Under the pieces are notes generated by a model. It was not told where the DNA came from. It was given only the letters and a program-made list of their open reading frames with translations, and did no database searches. A stretch of DNA of 64,000 nt, from contig JAHCIQ010000005.1 of assembly GCA_026129135.1 (NCBI GenBank), forward strand, positions 1-64,000. Direction: 5' to 3'. Numbering within the stretch: the first letter of the stretch is position 1; every line of letters starts with the position of its first letter. Positions 1-8,371 of this stretch are shown here, piece after piece. A program made the translations under genes and the position numbers. This DNA comes from Cyanobacteria bacterium TGS_CYA1. Lineage in GTDB: Bacteria > Cyanobacteriota > Vampirovibrionia > Obscuribacterales > Obscuribacteraceae.

Positions 1-842
1 CCGATGTTGCGGCTTGGGCTTACGCGATTTTCAACGATTTTATCCAGACCAACGAATGCCCCACCGCATATAAATAAGATATTTCCTGTATTTATCTGGA
101 TGAATTCCTGGTGAGGATGTTTCCTTCCACCTTGGGGAGGTACATTGGCTACAGTGCCTTCGATCATTTTCAAAAGCGCCTGCTGCACGCCTTCACCCGA
201 CACGTCGCGAGTGATTGAAGTGTTTTCGGACTTGCGTGAGATTTTGTCGATTTCGTCTATATATATGATTCCGCGCTCGGCACGCTTAATGTCGTAGTCG
301 GCAGCTTGATACAAACGAAGCAGAATGTTTTCTACGTCTTCACCCACATAACCAGCTTCGGTCAGGGTTGTGGCATCTGCTACAGCAAAAGGCACATCGA
401 GGAATTTAGCCAGAGTCTGAGCCAGAAGCGTTTTACCGCTGCCAGTTGGTCCTATTAATAGGATGTTGGCTTTCTGGATTTCGACCTGGTCCGGCTGCTC
501 GGAATTGTGAGTTATGCGCTTGTAGTGGTTATAAACTGCAACGCTAAGCACTTTCTTGGCTTGAGCCTGCCCAACAATGTGCATGTCGAGATGCTCTTTG
601 ATTTTGTGGGGCTTAGGAATGCTTATGGGCTTTTGCTCTGGGGTTTCTGGCTGAGGAGCCGCAGGGGCGCCTGCTTGCGGAGTACCGCCAGCTTCGAAGA
701 GTTCTTCATCCAGAATCTCATTGCAAAGATCCACGCACTCGTCGCAGATATATACACCTGGACCGGCGATCAGTTTTTTGACCTGATCTTGGCTCTTGCC
801 ACAAAATGAACACTTCAGACGGTTGTCAGTTTGTTTAGCCAT
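1..842 (-). CDS. clpX: ATP-dependent Clp protease ATP-binding subunit ClpX (partial, C-terminus off the left edge)
   Basis: ClpX is the AAA+ unfoldase that recognises tagged substrates and feeds them into the ClpP chamber in the cytoplasm. The translation begins [15 protein letters not shown] and carries the N-terminal four-cysteine zinc finger (CSFC, then CDECVDLC), an Ala/Pro/Gln-rich linker, the Walker A motif GPTGSGKT and the Walker B region [10 protein letters not shown]. About 280 codons are visible; the sensor-2 part and C-terminus lie outside the window. It is the last gene seen of a minus-strand tig-clpP-clpX series, about 100 bp behind clpP. The start is the ATG whose complement is at 840-842, directly before the zinc finger. 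Identity is certain; only completeness is open. Confidence 0.97.
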   Translation of the reverse strand, partial: MAKQTDNRLKCSFCGKSQDQVKKLIAGPGVYICDECVDLCNEILDEELFEAGGTPQAGAPAAPQPETPEQKPISIPKPHKIKEHLDMHIVGQAQAKKVLSVAVYNHYKRITHNSEQPDQVEIQKANILLIGPTGSGKTLLAQTLAKFLDVPFAVADATTLTEAGYVGEDVENILLRLYQAADYDIKRAERGIIYIDEIDKISRKSENTSITRDVSGEGVQQALLKMIEGTVANVPPQGGRKHPHQEFIQINTGNILFICGGAFVGLDKIVENRVSPSRNI

Positions 843-876
843 GTTTCTCTCAAACTAGTTAAATAACCGGATATTC

Positions 877-897
877 GTAGGAATAAATATATCCTAC
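877..897. other. Inverted repeat between clpP and clpX
   Basis: GTAGGA at 877-882 and TCCTAC at 892-897 form a perfect 6-bp stem with a 9-nt AT-rich loop. A second short repeat, GTGC...GCAC, lies at about 905-920. The pair sits in the clpP-clpX gap and could attenuate or process the transcript. No T-tract follows on the coding strand, so a true terminator is not supported. Confidence 0.3.
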
Positions 898-945
898 AAC
901 TAAATGTGCCAGATTAGCACTTAAGTTTTTGCCAAAACCAACTTA

Positions 946-1638
946 TTAGACAGCTGACAAATTAGGAGCGTCTTTGAGTTGCTCGATAACCTGGTCGACG
1001 AGGCCATATTCTTTGGCTTCTTCGGCAGTCATGATATTGTCGCGGTCTGTGTCTTTTTCAATGGTTTTGACAGCTTTGCCAGTGTGCTTAGCCATCAGTT
1101 CGTTCAACAAGCGCTTGATTCTGAGGATTTCGCGAGCTTGTATTTCGATATCGGTAGCTTGACCCTGAGCGCCGCCAAGTGGTTGGTGAATCAAGATTCT
1201 GGAGTGGGGCAAGGCAATACGCTTGCCTTTTGTTCCTGCAGATAAGAGGAACGCACCCATACTTGCAGCCTGACCGATACAAATGGTGCAGACTTCTGAT
1301 CTTATATGCTGAATGGTGTCATAGATAGCAAGACCAGCGGTAACCGAGCCACCAGGCGAGTTGATATACAGTTTGATGTCTTTGTCCGGATCGTCTGATT
1401 CGCAAAGTAAGAGCTGAGCGACAATCATGTTGGCGACTGTGTCATCGATTGGCGTACCAAGGAAGATGATGCGATCGCGCAATAGGCGGGAGAAAATGTC
1501 GAATGCACGCTCTCCACGTGAAGTCGTTTCGATAACGGTTGGAGGATAAATAGCATTGATTTGAGGTGAACTCAAATATGGTGCATAACTTGCGCTCCAG
1601 ATATCGAGTGGGTTGATATTCGATCTGGGTGATTGCAT
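946..1638 (-). CDS. clpP: ATP-dependent Clp protease proteolytic subunit ClpP
   Basis: ClpP is the tetradecameric serine protease that degrades proteins unfolded by ClpX or a related ATPase. The 230-residue product has the catalytic triad at Ser126 (in IGQAASMG), His151 (in ILIHQP) and Asp200 (in DTDRDN), with spacing matching E. coli ClpP. An N-terminal extension of about 30 residues before the conserved core ([22 protein letters not shown]) makes it longer than the usual ~200 aa; it may be a propeptide. The ATG is preceded by a strong AGGAGG ribosome site. It lies between tig and clpX, the common bacterial order. A one-mismatch copy of the window's iterated palindrome falls inside the gene near 1529. 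Confidence 0.97.
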   Translation of the reverse strand: MQSPRSNINPLDIWSASYAPYLSSPQINAIYPPTVIETTSRGERAFDIFSRLLRDRIIFLGTPIDDTVANMIVAQLLLCESDDPDKDIKLYINSPGGSVTAGLAIYDTIQHIRSEVCTICIGQAASMGAFLLSAGTKGKRIALPHSRILIHQPLGGAQGQATDIEIQAREILRIKRLLNELMAKHTGKAVKTIEKDTDRDNIMTAEEAKEYGLVDQVIEQLKDAPNLSAV

Positions 1639-1718
1639 TTACTGCCTCCTGAAAACCTGATGTTTTCTAACTTCTGGACACGGATGATTCTATCAAACTT
1701 TCTATTTTTTAAAGGGGC

Positions 1719-3104
1719 CTAAGACTTTGCCACGGCTTCTTTTTTAGCAGCTTTCTCTTTTGTCTTCTCAGCATGCGCTTCTACGTTTTCGAGACCCTGA
1801 GTGTTTTCTGGGGTTTCTTCGACATATTTGACGTCTGCTTTGCTAACGAGAAAATCAACTACTTTGCCTGTCAAAACTTCTTCCATCAATTGACGCATGA
1901 AATATTCGTTTTGCGCCATTTCTTTGAATTTGTCTTGAGGAATATAGTTGCGTTGCGCAAATTCGAGGAAATTAGATGCAATCTCATCCTGGCTCACATC
2001 GATTTTTTCAGCTCTTACCACAGCGCCCAAAACGAGTGAGTGCAAGACTCTTTGCGAAGCTTCGGTGTGTTTGGTTTTATCGAGAGCTTTGAGTTCTTCT
2101 GTTTTCTCGTACTCATCCCACGACTGACCATTTTGCTCTACGAAAGAGCGGATTTGTTGCATCAAGAGTTTGTATTCGCGCTCAACCATTGTGTCAGGAA
2201 TCTCTACCTGAGCGGATTTGACTACTGCATCAACAACTGCTTTTTGAACGCGTGACTGATTTTCTGTTTCGACTTCTTCTTCCATTTGTTTGGTGATGTC
2301 AGCTTTGAGCTGGTCGAGATTCTCATGGCCAACGGCTTTAGCTAATTCGTCGTCGATTGAAGGAATTACTTTAGCGCGGATTTCTTTCAGATTTACTTTG
2401 AAAGTGGCATCTTTGCTTGCCAATTTGGGGTTTCTGTAATCATCTGGGAAAGTGACGTCTACTTCGAATTCGTCGCCGGCTTTGTGTCCGACCATCTTTT
2501 CGCAAAATCCTGGAATGAAGTTGCCTTCTTTGATTTCGAGTGTGAGACCTTCAGCTTTGCCGCCTTCGGTCAATTTGCCGTCTACCATGCACTCGAAGTC
2601 GAGCAGAATGTGGTCATTCATTTCGACAGCTGGCTTGTCTACGGGCTGAAGAGTAGATTTTTGAGTTGCAAGTTTGTCCAGTGCGGCTTCCATCGCATCA
2701 TCTGGAACTTTAGCTTGGGGCACTTCTACTTTGATTGTGGAATAGTCGCCAAGTTTTACTTCGGGTCTGACTTCGAATTTTGCTTTGAGCTTAAGCGGCT
2801 CGCCAAGCTCGAATTTGCATTCTTCGATTTCTGGATTGGTGATGATATCGAGTTCTTTGTCTGCAACTGCTTGTTGCAAGAGTTCTGGAACTAATCTATC
2901 GAGCGCTTCTTTTTTGATGATTTCTTTGCCGAAGCGTTTTTCGACTACGTTTTTAGGCGCTTTGCCTTTTCTGAAACCAGGAATTTCAACATGCTGGCTG
3001 AGTTCGCGGCATGTGGTGTCGTAGGCTCTGGAAGCTCTTTCGGCTTCTACTTCGAGCTCGACGTGGACTATGTTTTTGCCTTCCTGTTCGACAGAGACTT
3101 TCAT
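1719..3104 (-). CDS. tig: Trigger factor (ribosome-associated chaperone and peptidyl-prolyl isomerase)
   Basis: Trigger factor binds at the ribosome exit tunnel and shields nascent chains. The 461-residue protein shows the three expected parts: an N-terminal ribosome-binding domain with the signature GFRKGKAP at residues 43-50, an FKBP-type isomerase domain at about 165-245 (DHILLDFECMVDGK, then FIPGFCEKMVGHKAGDEF), and a long helical C-terminal chaperone domain. The last ~30 residues are charged, with Ala/Lys/Glu repeats, and extend beyond the usual end. It is the first gene of the tig-clpP-clpX run, 80 bp ahead of clpP, which links de novo folding with degradation. Confidence 0.97.
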   Translation of the reverse strand: MKVSVEQEGKNIVHVELEVEAERASRAYDTTCRELSQHVEIPGFRKGKAPKNVVEKRFGKEIIKKEALDRLVPELLQQAVADKELDIITNPEIEECKFELGEPLKLKAKFEVRPEVKLGDYSTIKVEVPQAKVPDDAMEAALDKLATQKSTLQPVDKPAVEMNDHILLDFECMVDGKLTEGGKAEGLTLEIKEGNFIPGFCEKMVGHKAGDEFEVDVTFPDDYRNPKLASKDATFKVNLKEIRAKVIPSIDDELAKAVGHENLDQLKADITKQMEEEVETENQSRVQKAVVDAVVKSAQVEIPDTMVEREYKLLMQQIRSFVEQNGQSWDEYEKTEELKALDKTKHTEASQRVLHSLVLGAVVRAEKIDVSQDEIASNFLEFAQRNYIPQDKFKEMAQNEYFMRQLMEEVLTGKVVDFLVSKADVKYVEETPENTQGLENVEAHAEKTKEKAAKKEAVAKS

Positions 3105-3248
3105 TTTATTTCCTCAATCCAAATAACACTCATATGCCTTAGTGGGCGCCTGTGTGAAAACAGAATCACGCCTACATGTGCAAAGGGCGATTGTAACACG
3201 CAAACTAAGCGTGCTCTAGCTTCTTTGGTTTTTTACAACAATCTCTTA

Positions 3249-3806
3249 TTAGAAATTGGGACCTTCAATAGGTGTCGTGGTTACGACAGCTACGCCCAGA
3301 ATCAGAGCGAGGTTGATTGTTATGAAAATGCCTAGGAATGTCGATCCGGTCATAAGCTGCCATGCAAGCAGAGCCTGGCGCGGCGTGAAAGTGGTCAAAA
3401 TACCGAAGCGATTACCTAAATATAAGATTATAGAAGCGCCAATCAAGGCGTCGCAAGCTAGCAGAAGCGGCATACGGTGCGGCGCTGCTGGCTCCCAGAG
3501 CATCGCTCCAAGCGTAATAATAGAAGTGATTAGCAAAGCGATACTCGTGGCGCGGTCGCTGTCGCGCACTTTTATCGCTTCGTCCTGGGCAATCCCATTT
3601 ACATAATTGAGAGATTCGGCTGTCGATTGCCAGAGCGAACGACGTTTGAACCCAGGCTCGCTTGTAGCAGGAGCAGCATCTGCAACGGCGGCACCGTCTG
3701 CACCTGTGCTTGACACGGCTGGCAAAATAGCCAGATCGCTTGCAGGATCTTGAGCTTCAGACGAGGTCTCCTTGGTTTCCGGTTCTTTCGAGCTATCGTC
3801 GCCCAT
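3249..3806 (-). CDS. Uncharacterised small membrane protein with acidic N-terminus
   Basis: I do not recognise this 185-residue protein. Its first ~60 residues are acidic, Ala/Ser/Thr-rich and probably disordered and cytoplasmic. Residues ~85-180 contain about four hydrophobic segments (SIALLITSIITLGAMLW, MPLLLACDALIGASIILYLG, LLAWQLMTGSTFLGIFI and INLALILGVAVVTTT). Between them is a short charged stretch, QDEAIKVRDSDRA. It lies 144 bp upstream of tig on the same strand, so co-transcription is possible but not shown. An integral inner-membrane protein is likely; the function is unknown. Confidence 0.75.
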   Translation of the reverse strand: MGDDSSKEPETKETSSEAQDPASDLAILPAVSSTGADGAAVADAAPATSEPGFKRRSLWQSTAESLNYVNGIAQDEAIKVRDSDRATSIALLITSIITLGAMLWEPAAPHRMPLLLACDALIGASIILYLGNRFGILTTFTPRQALLAWQLMTGSTFLGIFITINLALILGVAVVTTTPIEGPNF

Positions 3807-3923
3807 TTACATTTCTCCCAAACAAAAGTTTAGTTTTAGTAAGCAAACATACTTATATGAAAACCTAAATACCGCCTAAATACAAGATTTGGGCGGAAAC
3901 TCGATACTTGACATTCAAATAAA

Positions 3924-3998
3924 TGGAGCGGGAGACGAGGCTCGAACTCGCGACATTCTCCTTGGCAAGGAGACATTCTACCACTGAATTACTCCCGC
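3924..3998 (-). tRNA. tRNA-Gly (anticodon GCC)
   Basis: The reverse complement folds as a standard tRNA. The 7-bp acceptor stem is GCGGGAG/CTCCCGC, the D-loop contains TTCAGTGGTAGAAT, and the anticodon stem-loop TCTCCTTGCCAAGGAGA presents GCC (complement at 3964-3966). The T-arm carries GTTCGAGCC. The 3' end is discriminator T followed by an encoded CCA. GCC reads glycine GGC/GGT codons. It stands alone between a membrane-protein gene and an oxidoreductase gene, both on the same strand. Confidence 0.97.
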
Positions 3999-4061
3999 AA
4001 TTCAGGCGTTAACCATAGACATTATATGACTTAGATCAAACTTTGGGACAAAGTTTGTTTT

Positions 4062-5057
4062 TTATTTTGAAGAATTAGAAATAGTAAGACCAGGTCTTGC
4101 CATCAATCTCTTCTCAACATCTGCCAGAACGCGAACCACATGATAAGCGTTATTGGCGTCAGAGCGCGGTCTTTGACCGGTTTGAATACAATTTAGAAAA
4201 TGCTCGCACTCGAGATGCAAAGGTTCTGAATTTGGATACTCTGGATATTCGACCACCATGCGTCCACTACTTGACAGTGAGTGCAATTGCAATTTATCCG
4301 CAGCTTCGGTGTCGTTGAGCACTGCTGTTTTACGCGTACCGTTAACGGTTAAGCGTACGATTTTTTGCGGGTCGATCCAGCTATTGCGAACCTGTCCGGG
4401 AATGACTTTTCTGCCTTTATTGCTCTTGACCGGGAAAGCAACGTCAAGGTAGGCAACGTCGATAGTATCGTCGTCTTGCGTATCCCAACCGCCAACACGC
4501 GTAACTTCGGGCGCGTCGCAATCGAGCAGATAACTCATCATCGAAAGATCGTGAGGAGCAAGGTCCCACAAAACACTGTCGCGTCTGGTCTGGTTGAAAT
4601 TCATTCGGTCAGAGCGAACGAAACGCAATTCGCCAAGTTCGCCAGACGCAATCAAGTCTTTGAGAGTATTTACGGCGGGATGGTACAAAAGAAGGTGACC
4701 AACCATCAATACGAGGTTTCGTTTCGTAGCAAGCTCATCGAGCTCTTCTGCGTGCTTGACGTCAAGAGCAAGCGGCTTCTCTACATATACATGTTTGCCC
4801 TGGAGCAAAGATTTTTTCGCCACATCGAAGTGTGTATCGGAAGGAGTGGCTATAACTACGCCAGTTATCGATTTGTCATCGAGAACTGTTTGAAAGTCGG
4901 TAGTGACGCTGATTCCTTTGTACTCTTTGGCTAAGCGCTCGAGTCTTTCAGTATCAGCGTCACAAATAACTTGCAAGGCCCCCAGGTGTGCGTAATTGCG
5001 GACCAGGTTCTTACCCCAGTTTCCACACCCGACAACAGCCACTTTGGGCAAATCCAA
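4062..5057 (-). CDS. Gfo/Idh/MocA family NAD(P)-dependent oxidoreductase
   Basis: A 331-residue dehydrogenase of the glucose-fructose oxidoreductase / inositol dehydrogenase family. The N-terminal Rossmann fold starts with VAVVGCGNWGKN (residues 7-17), followed by the ICDAD strand that contacts the cofactor ribose. VEKPLA (residues 92-97) supplies the catalytic lysine. WDLAPHDLSMM in the C-terminal domain carries the usual histidine. The pattern resembles nucleotide-sugar dehydrogenases such as the WbpB/WlbA group, but no sugar genes lie nearby, so the substrate is unassigned. It lies 19 bp downstream of the HU gene on the same strand. A CCGTTAACGG palindrome lies within the coding region near 4340. 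Confidence 0.9.
   Translation of the reverse strand: MDLPKVAVVGCGNWGKNLVRNYAHLGALQVICDADTERLERLAKEYKGISVTTDFQTVLDDKSITGVVIATPSDTHFDVAKKSLLQGKHVYVEKPLALDVKHAEELDELATKRNLVLMVGHLLLYHPAVNTLKDLIASGELGELRFVRSDRMNFNQTRRDSVLWDLAPHDLSMMSYLLDCDAPEVTRVGGWDTQDDDTIDVAYLDVAFPVKSNKGRKVIPGQVRNSWIDPQKIVRLTVNGTRKTAVLNDTEAADKLQLHSLSSSGRMVVEYPEYPNSEPLHLECEHFLNCIQTGQRPRSDANNAYHVVRVLADVEKRLMARPGLTISNSSK
4336..4351. repeat. Iterated palindrome, TTAA-centred form (in oxidoreductase gene)
   Basis: Core CCGTTAACGG at 4339-4348 with flanking A and TT. It is inside a coding region and is one of only three exact core copies in the first 36 kb. Confidence 0.75.
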
Positions 5058-5076
5058 GTTATTACTCCTATGTTTC

Positions 5077-5358
5077 CTATTTTTTCTTATTCACAGCTTC
5101 GCTGAATTCTTTGCCTACGCGAAAACCTGGAACTCTCTTAGCGGGGATGTGCAAAACTTCGTTTGTCTTAGGATTGCGGCCCTGTCTTGCTTTTCTTTGA
5201 CGAGCTTCAAATGTTCCAAAACCAACAAGGGTAACTTTCTCTCCGGAAGCAACAGATTTGATAATTGTTTCCATCATGCTATTGATAATTGTTTCAGCAT
5301 CTTTTTTAGTAGTAGAGGCATTCTTGGCTACGATGTCGACTAATTCTGCTTTGTTCAA
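5077..5358 (-). CDS. hup: HU family DNA-binding protein
   Basis: A nucleoid-associated histone-like protein of 93 residues, the normal HU length. It begins MNKAELVDIVAKNASTTKKDAE and has the beta-arm signature GFGTFEARQRKARQGRNP at about residues 46-63, with the DNA-intercalating proline region following (TNEVLHIPAKRVPGF). It bends and compacts DNA as a dimer. It lies immediately ahead of the Gfo/Idh gene and divergent from alr. The 176-bp divergent gap contains GATTCC repeats that could hold operators. Confidence 0.96.
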   Translation of the reverse strand: MNKAELVDIVAKNASTTKKDAETIINSMMETIIKSVASGEKVTLVGFGTFEARQRKARQGRNPKTNEVLHIPAKRVPGFRVGKEFSEAVNKKK

Positions 5359-5428
5359 GGTGATTCACTCCAATCTTGATAATAAAGACTCTTAAGGGAT
5401 TCCTGAGGGATGCCATTTGTGTTTCCGA

Positions 5429-5448
5429 GAGATTCCGTTGAGATTCCG
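5429..5448 (+). repeat. Direct repeat GAGATTCCG x2 in the hup-alr divergent region
   Basis: GAGATTCCG occurs at 5429-5437 and again at 5440-5448, a period of 11 bp (one helical turn). A related GGGATTCC lies about 30 bp upstream. Phased repeats between divergent promoters suggest a protein-binding site, but no regulator is identified. Confidence 0.35.
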
Positions 5449-5534
5449 ATGAGAACAGAGGGATACCTGTGATACTAATTTAGGACAAAGCAATGCTAGC
5501 ATAAACTCATCCGTCTCTGAAGCAATACCCTTAT

Positions 5535-6662
5535 ATGTTGACTGAAAAGCAAACTAACAAAGCTCTGGATTTAAGACGCGATGCCTGGTTGGAAATAGAT
5601 CTGGACGCGGTGCGACATAACCTGAACCTTGTCAAATCCTGGACCAAGAGTCCAATTATGGGGGTAGTAAAGGGAGACGGCTACGGACATGGCGCAAACG
5701 AAATTGCACAATTACTTTTGTCACAAGATATAAACTGGCTTGGTGTAGCGAGTGCAGCCGAGGCACTTGATTTAAGAAAAAATTTCGCCAAAGCAAGAAT
5801 TTTGATTTTAAGTCCAGCCCCACAATCTTCGGTTGGCGAATTAATCGAACAAGATATAGACCTGACTGTCACTTCTTTTGAACAAATAGATTTAATAGAT
5901 TCAATATCAACTGCAAAAATTCTTTCGCGCAAAGCTCGCATACATCTAAAGATGGATTCAGGTATGCACCGCCTGGGTGCACCCTTGAAAGACTTGTCCA
6001 GGCTTTTGGATTCGATTAACGCAAAGAATCTAGAACTCATAAGCATCTACTCGCACCTGGCAAAGTCTGGCGACCTTGCGTGTACTAAGTTTCAACACGA
6101 AAACTTTGTCTCGGCATTGAATCATGCAAAAGACAAGATCAACAAAGATGTAATTACTCATCTTGCCAATAGCGAGGCTGCGCGCAAATTTCAGTTCGCT
6201 CATCTCGACATGATTCGCGTTGGACTATATTTATATGGACTGGAAGCACGCGAACTTTCGACTGATTTAAAACCGGCAATGGCGCTCAAAGCGCGCATCA
6301 CTCACCTAACCGAAATCAAAGCGATGGAAGGCGCTGGCTACGACTGGACTTTTGTCGCCCCAAAAGATGGGCTCTTAGCAAGCATCCCTGTAGGTTATGC
6401 AGATGGAGTTCCAAGAAGACTTTCGAACCAGATGGTCGGCATGCTCGATGGCAAGCTGATTAAGCAAGCCGGAAGAATTTCGATGGATCAAATGTTATTC
6501 GATATAACCGATATGCCTAGCGTGAAAACAGGTGATATCATCACTTTGCTTGACGCAAGCGTACCTGAACTCACCCTTTCTCACTGGGCTCAACTAGACG
6601 ACACTATCACATACGAGCTGGCTTGTGCTCTGGCTTTGCGCTTGCCACGCGTTTATAAATAA
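5535..6662 (+). CDS. alr: Alanine racemase
   Basis: A PLP enzyme interconverting L- and D-alanine for peptidoglycan. The 375-residue protein has the PLP-binding lysine at Lys46 in VVKGDGYGHG; most homologues have VVKADAYGHG, so the Ala-to-Gly changes are mild variants. GMHRLG, PVGYADGVPR and the C-terminal domain containing GRISMDQ are all present. YDWTF in GAGYDWTF supplies the second catalytic tyrosine. The next gene, nadD, starts 8 bp after its stop, so alr-nadD-yqeK forms a compact operon. The window also contains murI for D-glutamate and a D-Ala-D-Ala dipeptidase. Confidence 0.95.
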   Translation: MLTEKQTNKALDLRRDAWLEIDLDAVRHNLNLVKSWTKSPIMGVVKGDGYGHGANEIAQLLLSQDINWLGVASAAEALDLRKNFAKARILILSPAPQSSVGELIEQDIDLTVTSFEQIDLIDSISTAKILSRKARIHLKMDSGMHRLGAPLKDLSRLLDSINAKNLELISIYSHLAKSGDLACTKFQHENFVSALNHAKDKINKDVITHLANSEAARKFQFAHLDMIRVGLYLYGLEARELSTDLKPAMALKARITHLTEIKAMEGAGYDWTFVAPKDGLLASIPVGYADGVPRRLSNQMVGMLDGKLIKQAGRISMDQMLFDITDMPSVKTGDIITLLDASVPELTLSHWAQLDDTITYELACALALRLPRVYK

Positions 6663-6670
6663 AGGTAATA

Positions 6671-7303
6671 ATGGAAATCGGTCTTTTATTTGGAACTTTC
6701 AATCCTATTCACAATGGTCACTGGCTCATCGCCGAATGTGCGCAACAACAATTCGGCCTGGACAAAATTCTTTTTATCACGAGCCCCAATCCTCCGCACA
6801 GAGACGACGTGCTTCTGGAGCCAGAAGCACGACACGAAATGGTATGCCAGGCACTTTATGGCTCGCCCTACTTCGAAGCTTCAGATATCGAGCTTCTGCG
6901 CCAGGGACCTTCTTACACCATAGATACTGTAGAAGAACTGGAAAAAAAATATCCAGCTGGCACACATTTTAATTTGATTCTGGGCGAAGACAATCTGCTC
7001 CAACTCGACTCCTGGCAAAGAGCACAGGACCTGGCGAAGAAATGCAGAGTACTTGTCGCTCCTCGCGCCGCCCTTGCACCACATTCGGTGCATACCAAAG
7101 AAAACCACATGATTGAGCTTAGTGAAGAAGCAAAAGAGATGCAGGCGAAATTGCCTGGGCTTAGGGTCGAAGCAATAAATTTTGCAGGCATTCATTTGTC
7201 GAGCACGCAAATAAGAGAAAATATCAAAATGGGTTTTCCAATCGATTCATTTTTACCAGCCCCAGTAGCTCAGATAGTCACTGAGCGAGGCTATTACAAA
7301 TGA
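6671..7303 (+). CDS. nadD: Nicotinate-nucleotide adenylyltransferase
   Basis: NadD adenylates nicotinate mononucleotide in NAD biosynthesis. The 210-residue protein starts MEIGLLFGTFNPIHNGHWL, with the nucleotidyltransferase HxGH motif at residues 14-17. The C-terminal SSTQIREN matches the conserved STxIR nucleotide-binding motif. Length is typical. Its stop overlaps the start of yqeK by four bases (ATGA), a sign of translational coupling. Confidence 0.95.
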   Translation: MEIGLLFGTFNPIHNGHWLIAECAQQQFGLDKILFITSPNPPHRDDVLLEPEARHEMVCQALYGSPYFEASDIELLRQGPSYTIDTVEELEKKYPAGTHFNLILGEDNLLQLDSWQRAQDLAKKCRVLVAPRAALAPHSVHTKENHMIELSEEAKEMQAKLPGLRVEAINFAGIHLSSTQIRENIKMGFPIDSFLPAPVAQIVTERGYYK

Positions 7304-7968
7304 GTCAAAATCAAAGTCAAAAAAATCTGCTCGACAAATCAATTAGCTGGGTGCAAGAACGAGTCACTGCCAAACGTTTCGAACATATAAGAGGCGTGGC
7401 GCAAGCAGGCGAATATATTGCCTCTAAATTGCCTTTGAATCTGGACAAAGATAAAGTGGCTCTGGCTTGCTGGTTGCACGATTCTTGCAAGGAACTCAAA
7501 TCGAGTGAGCTTGTTTTGGAAGCTAAAAGACTCGGTCTCAATCCTTCCAAATTCGAGGAAGAAAACGGTCACTTGTTGCACGGTCCGGTGGCAGCGATGA
7601 CAGTAAAAGAAAAATGGGACATCAAAGACAAAGATATATTGGAAGGCATCGCCGAACATACGCTTGGAAGGGCACCAATGAGCCTGTTTTCGCAAGTTAT
7701 TTATCTTGCAGACGCGCTAGAGCGCTCGCGCCCTGCCGATTTTGTTATGCCTATATGGAGCGAGCTTGGACTCATTCCTTATTTTGAATCTGAAGACAAT
7801 TCCACTCTCGATATTTCAAAAGAAGATGCAGAGCTAAATTTAGCCAGAGCCATGCTCAAAGCAAGCGATGCCAGCATCGATCATCTTATTAAGGTGCAAA
7901 AGCCAATTCATCCACGAGCAGTCGATGTTCGCAATTATTTTCTGGCCAAAGTGAAAGTCCAGCCTTAG
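7300..7968 (+). CDS. yqeK: YqeK-type HD-domain phosphohydrolase (symmetrical Ap4A hydrolase family)
   Basis: A 222-residue HD-superfamily metal-dependent hydrolase. Metal-ligand motifs seen are His29 (RFEHIRGV), His60-Asp61 (CWLHDSCKE), HLLHGPVAA, HTLG and LADALE. YqeK commonly sits directly after nadD, as here, and members hydrolyse diadenosine tetraphosphate. The usual third partner, rsfS, does not follow; the next gene is convergent. The C-terminal ~50 residues, acidic then helical, are longer than in short homologues. Confidence 0.9.
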   Translation: MSQNQSQKNLLDKSISWVQERVTAKRFEHIRGVAQAGEYIASKLPLNLDKDKVALACWLHDSCKELKSSELVLEAKRLGLNPSKFEEENGHLLHGPVAAMTVKEKWDIKDKDILEGIAEHTLGRAPMSLFSQVIYLADALERSRPADFVMPIWSELGLIPYFESEDNSTLDISKEDAELNLARAMLKASDASIDHLIKVQKPIHPRAVDVRNYFLAKVKVQP

Positions 7969-7987
7969 TTAGCTCAATGAGCTGAGC

Positions 7988-8362
7988 TTACTTTTCAGAA
8001 TTTGTCTCAGGCTCTGATTTTGTTTCAGGTTCAGGTTCTGACTGTGGCTTTGGCTCTGGCTCTGGCTCTGAATTAGCTTCTGTTTGGGTCGAAGCTTGAG
8101 CTGGCTCTTTTATTTTCAATTCTTTTTCGCGTTTCTTGATTCCGGCATCCAGTGCTTTTATTTTGGAAAAACGGCCGAATTGCCAAACCACAATTCCGAA
8201 TAAAACATAGAACAAACCGCATGGCTGGTCAATTTTAATTGGTACCACACCATGAGGAATATCAAAAACAAAAGGCATAACTACGAATTGACCATACAAA
8301 TAAAGTATGACGCCAAACAAAATTGACATCAGTGCCAGCGGTCTTGTGATATCAAAATTCAT
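7988..8362 (-). CDS. Small two-TM protein with Glu/Pro-rich tail
   Basis: A 124-residue protein with two hydrophobic segments (about residues 8-30 and 48-65). A charged stretch follows (KIKALDAGIKKREKELKI), then a ~40-residue tail of EP, KP and ET repeats likely to be disordered. It lies 9 bp downstream of the solute symporter on the same strand, an arrangement suggesting an accessory subunit. No family was recognised. The tail is encoded by a TCAGGT/TCTGGC-type tandem tract at about 8010-8080 that may vary in length between strains. Confidence 0.75.
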   Translation of the reverse strand: MNFDITRPLALMSILFGVILYLYGQFVVMPFVFDIPHGVVPIKIDQPCGLFYVLFGIVVWQFGRFSKIKALDAGIKKREKELKIKEPAQASTQTEANSEPEPEPKPQSEPEPETKSEPETNSEK

Positions 8363-8371
8363 CTAAATCCC

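Noticed and set aside
507..809. Open frame opposite clpX
   Set aside because: It is fully antisense to the conserved ClpX N-terminal domain, with no ribosome site or family features.
1471..1478. GCGATCGC, the cyanobacterial HIP1 octamer, inside clpP
   Set aside because: It is the only exact copy I saw in the window, so HIP1 itself is not iterated here, unlike in many Cyanobacteria.
7960..7990. Hairpin AGCTCA/TGAGCT between convergent yqeK and the 7988 gene
   Set aside because: The loop would be only about one base and no T-tract follows; not a credible terminator.
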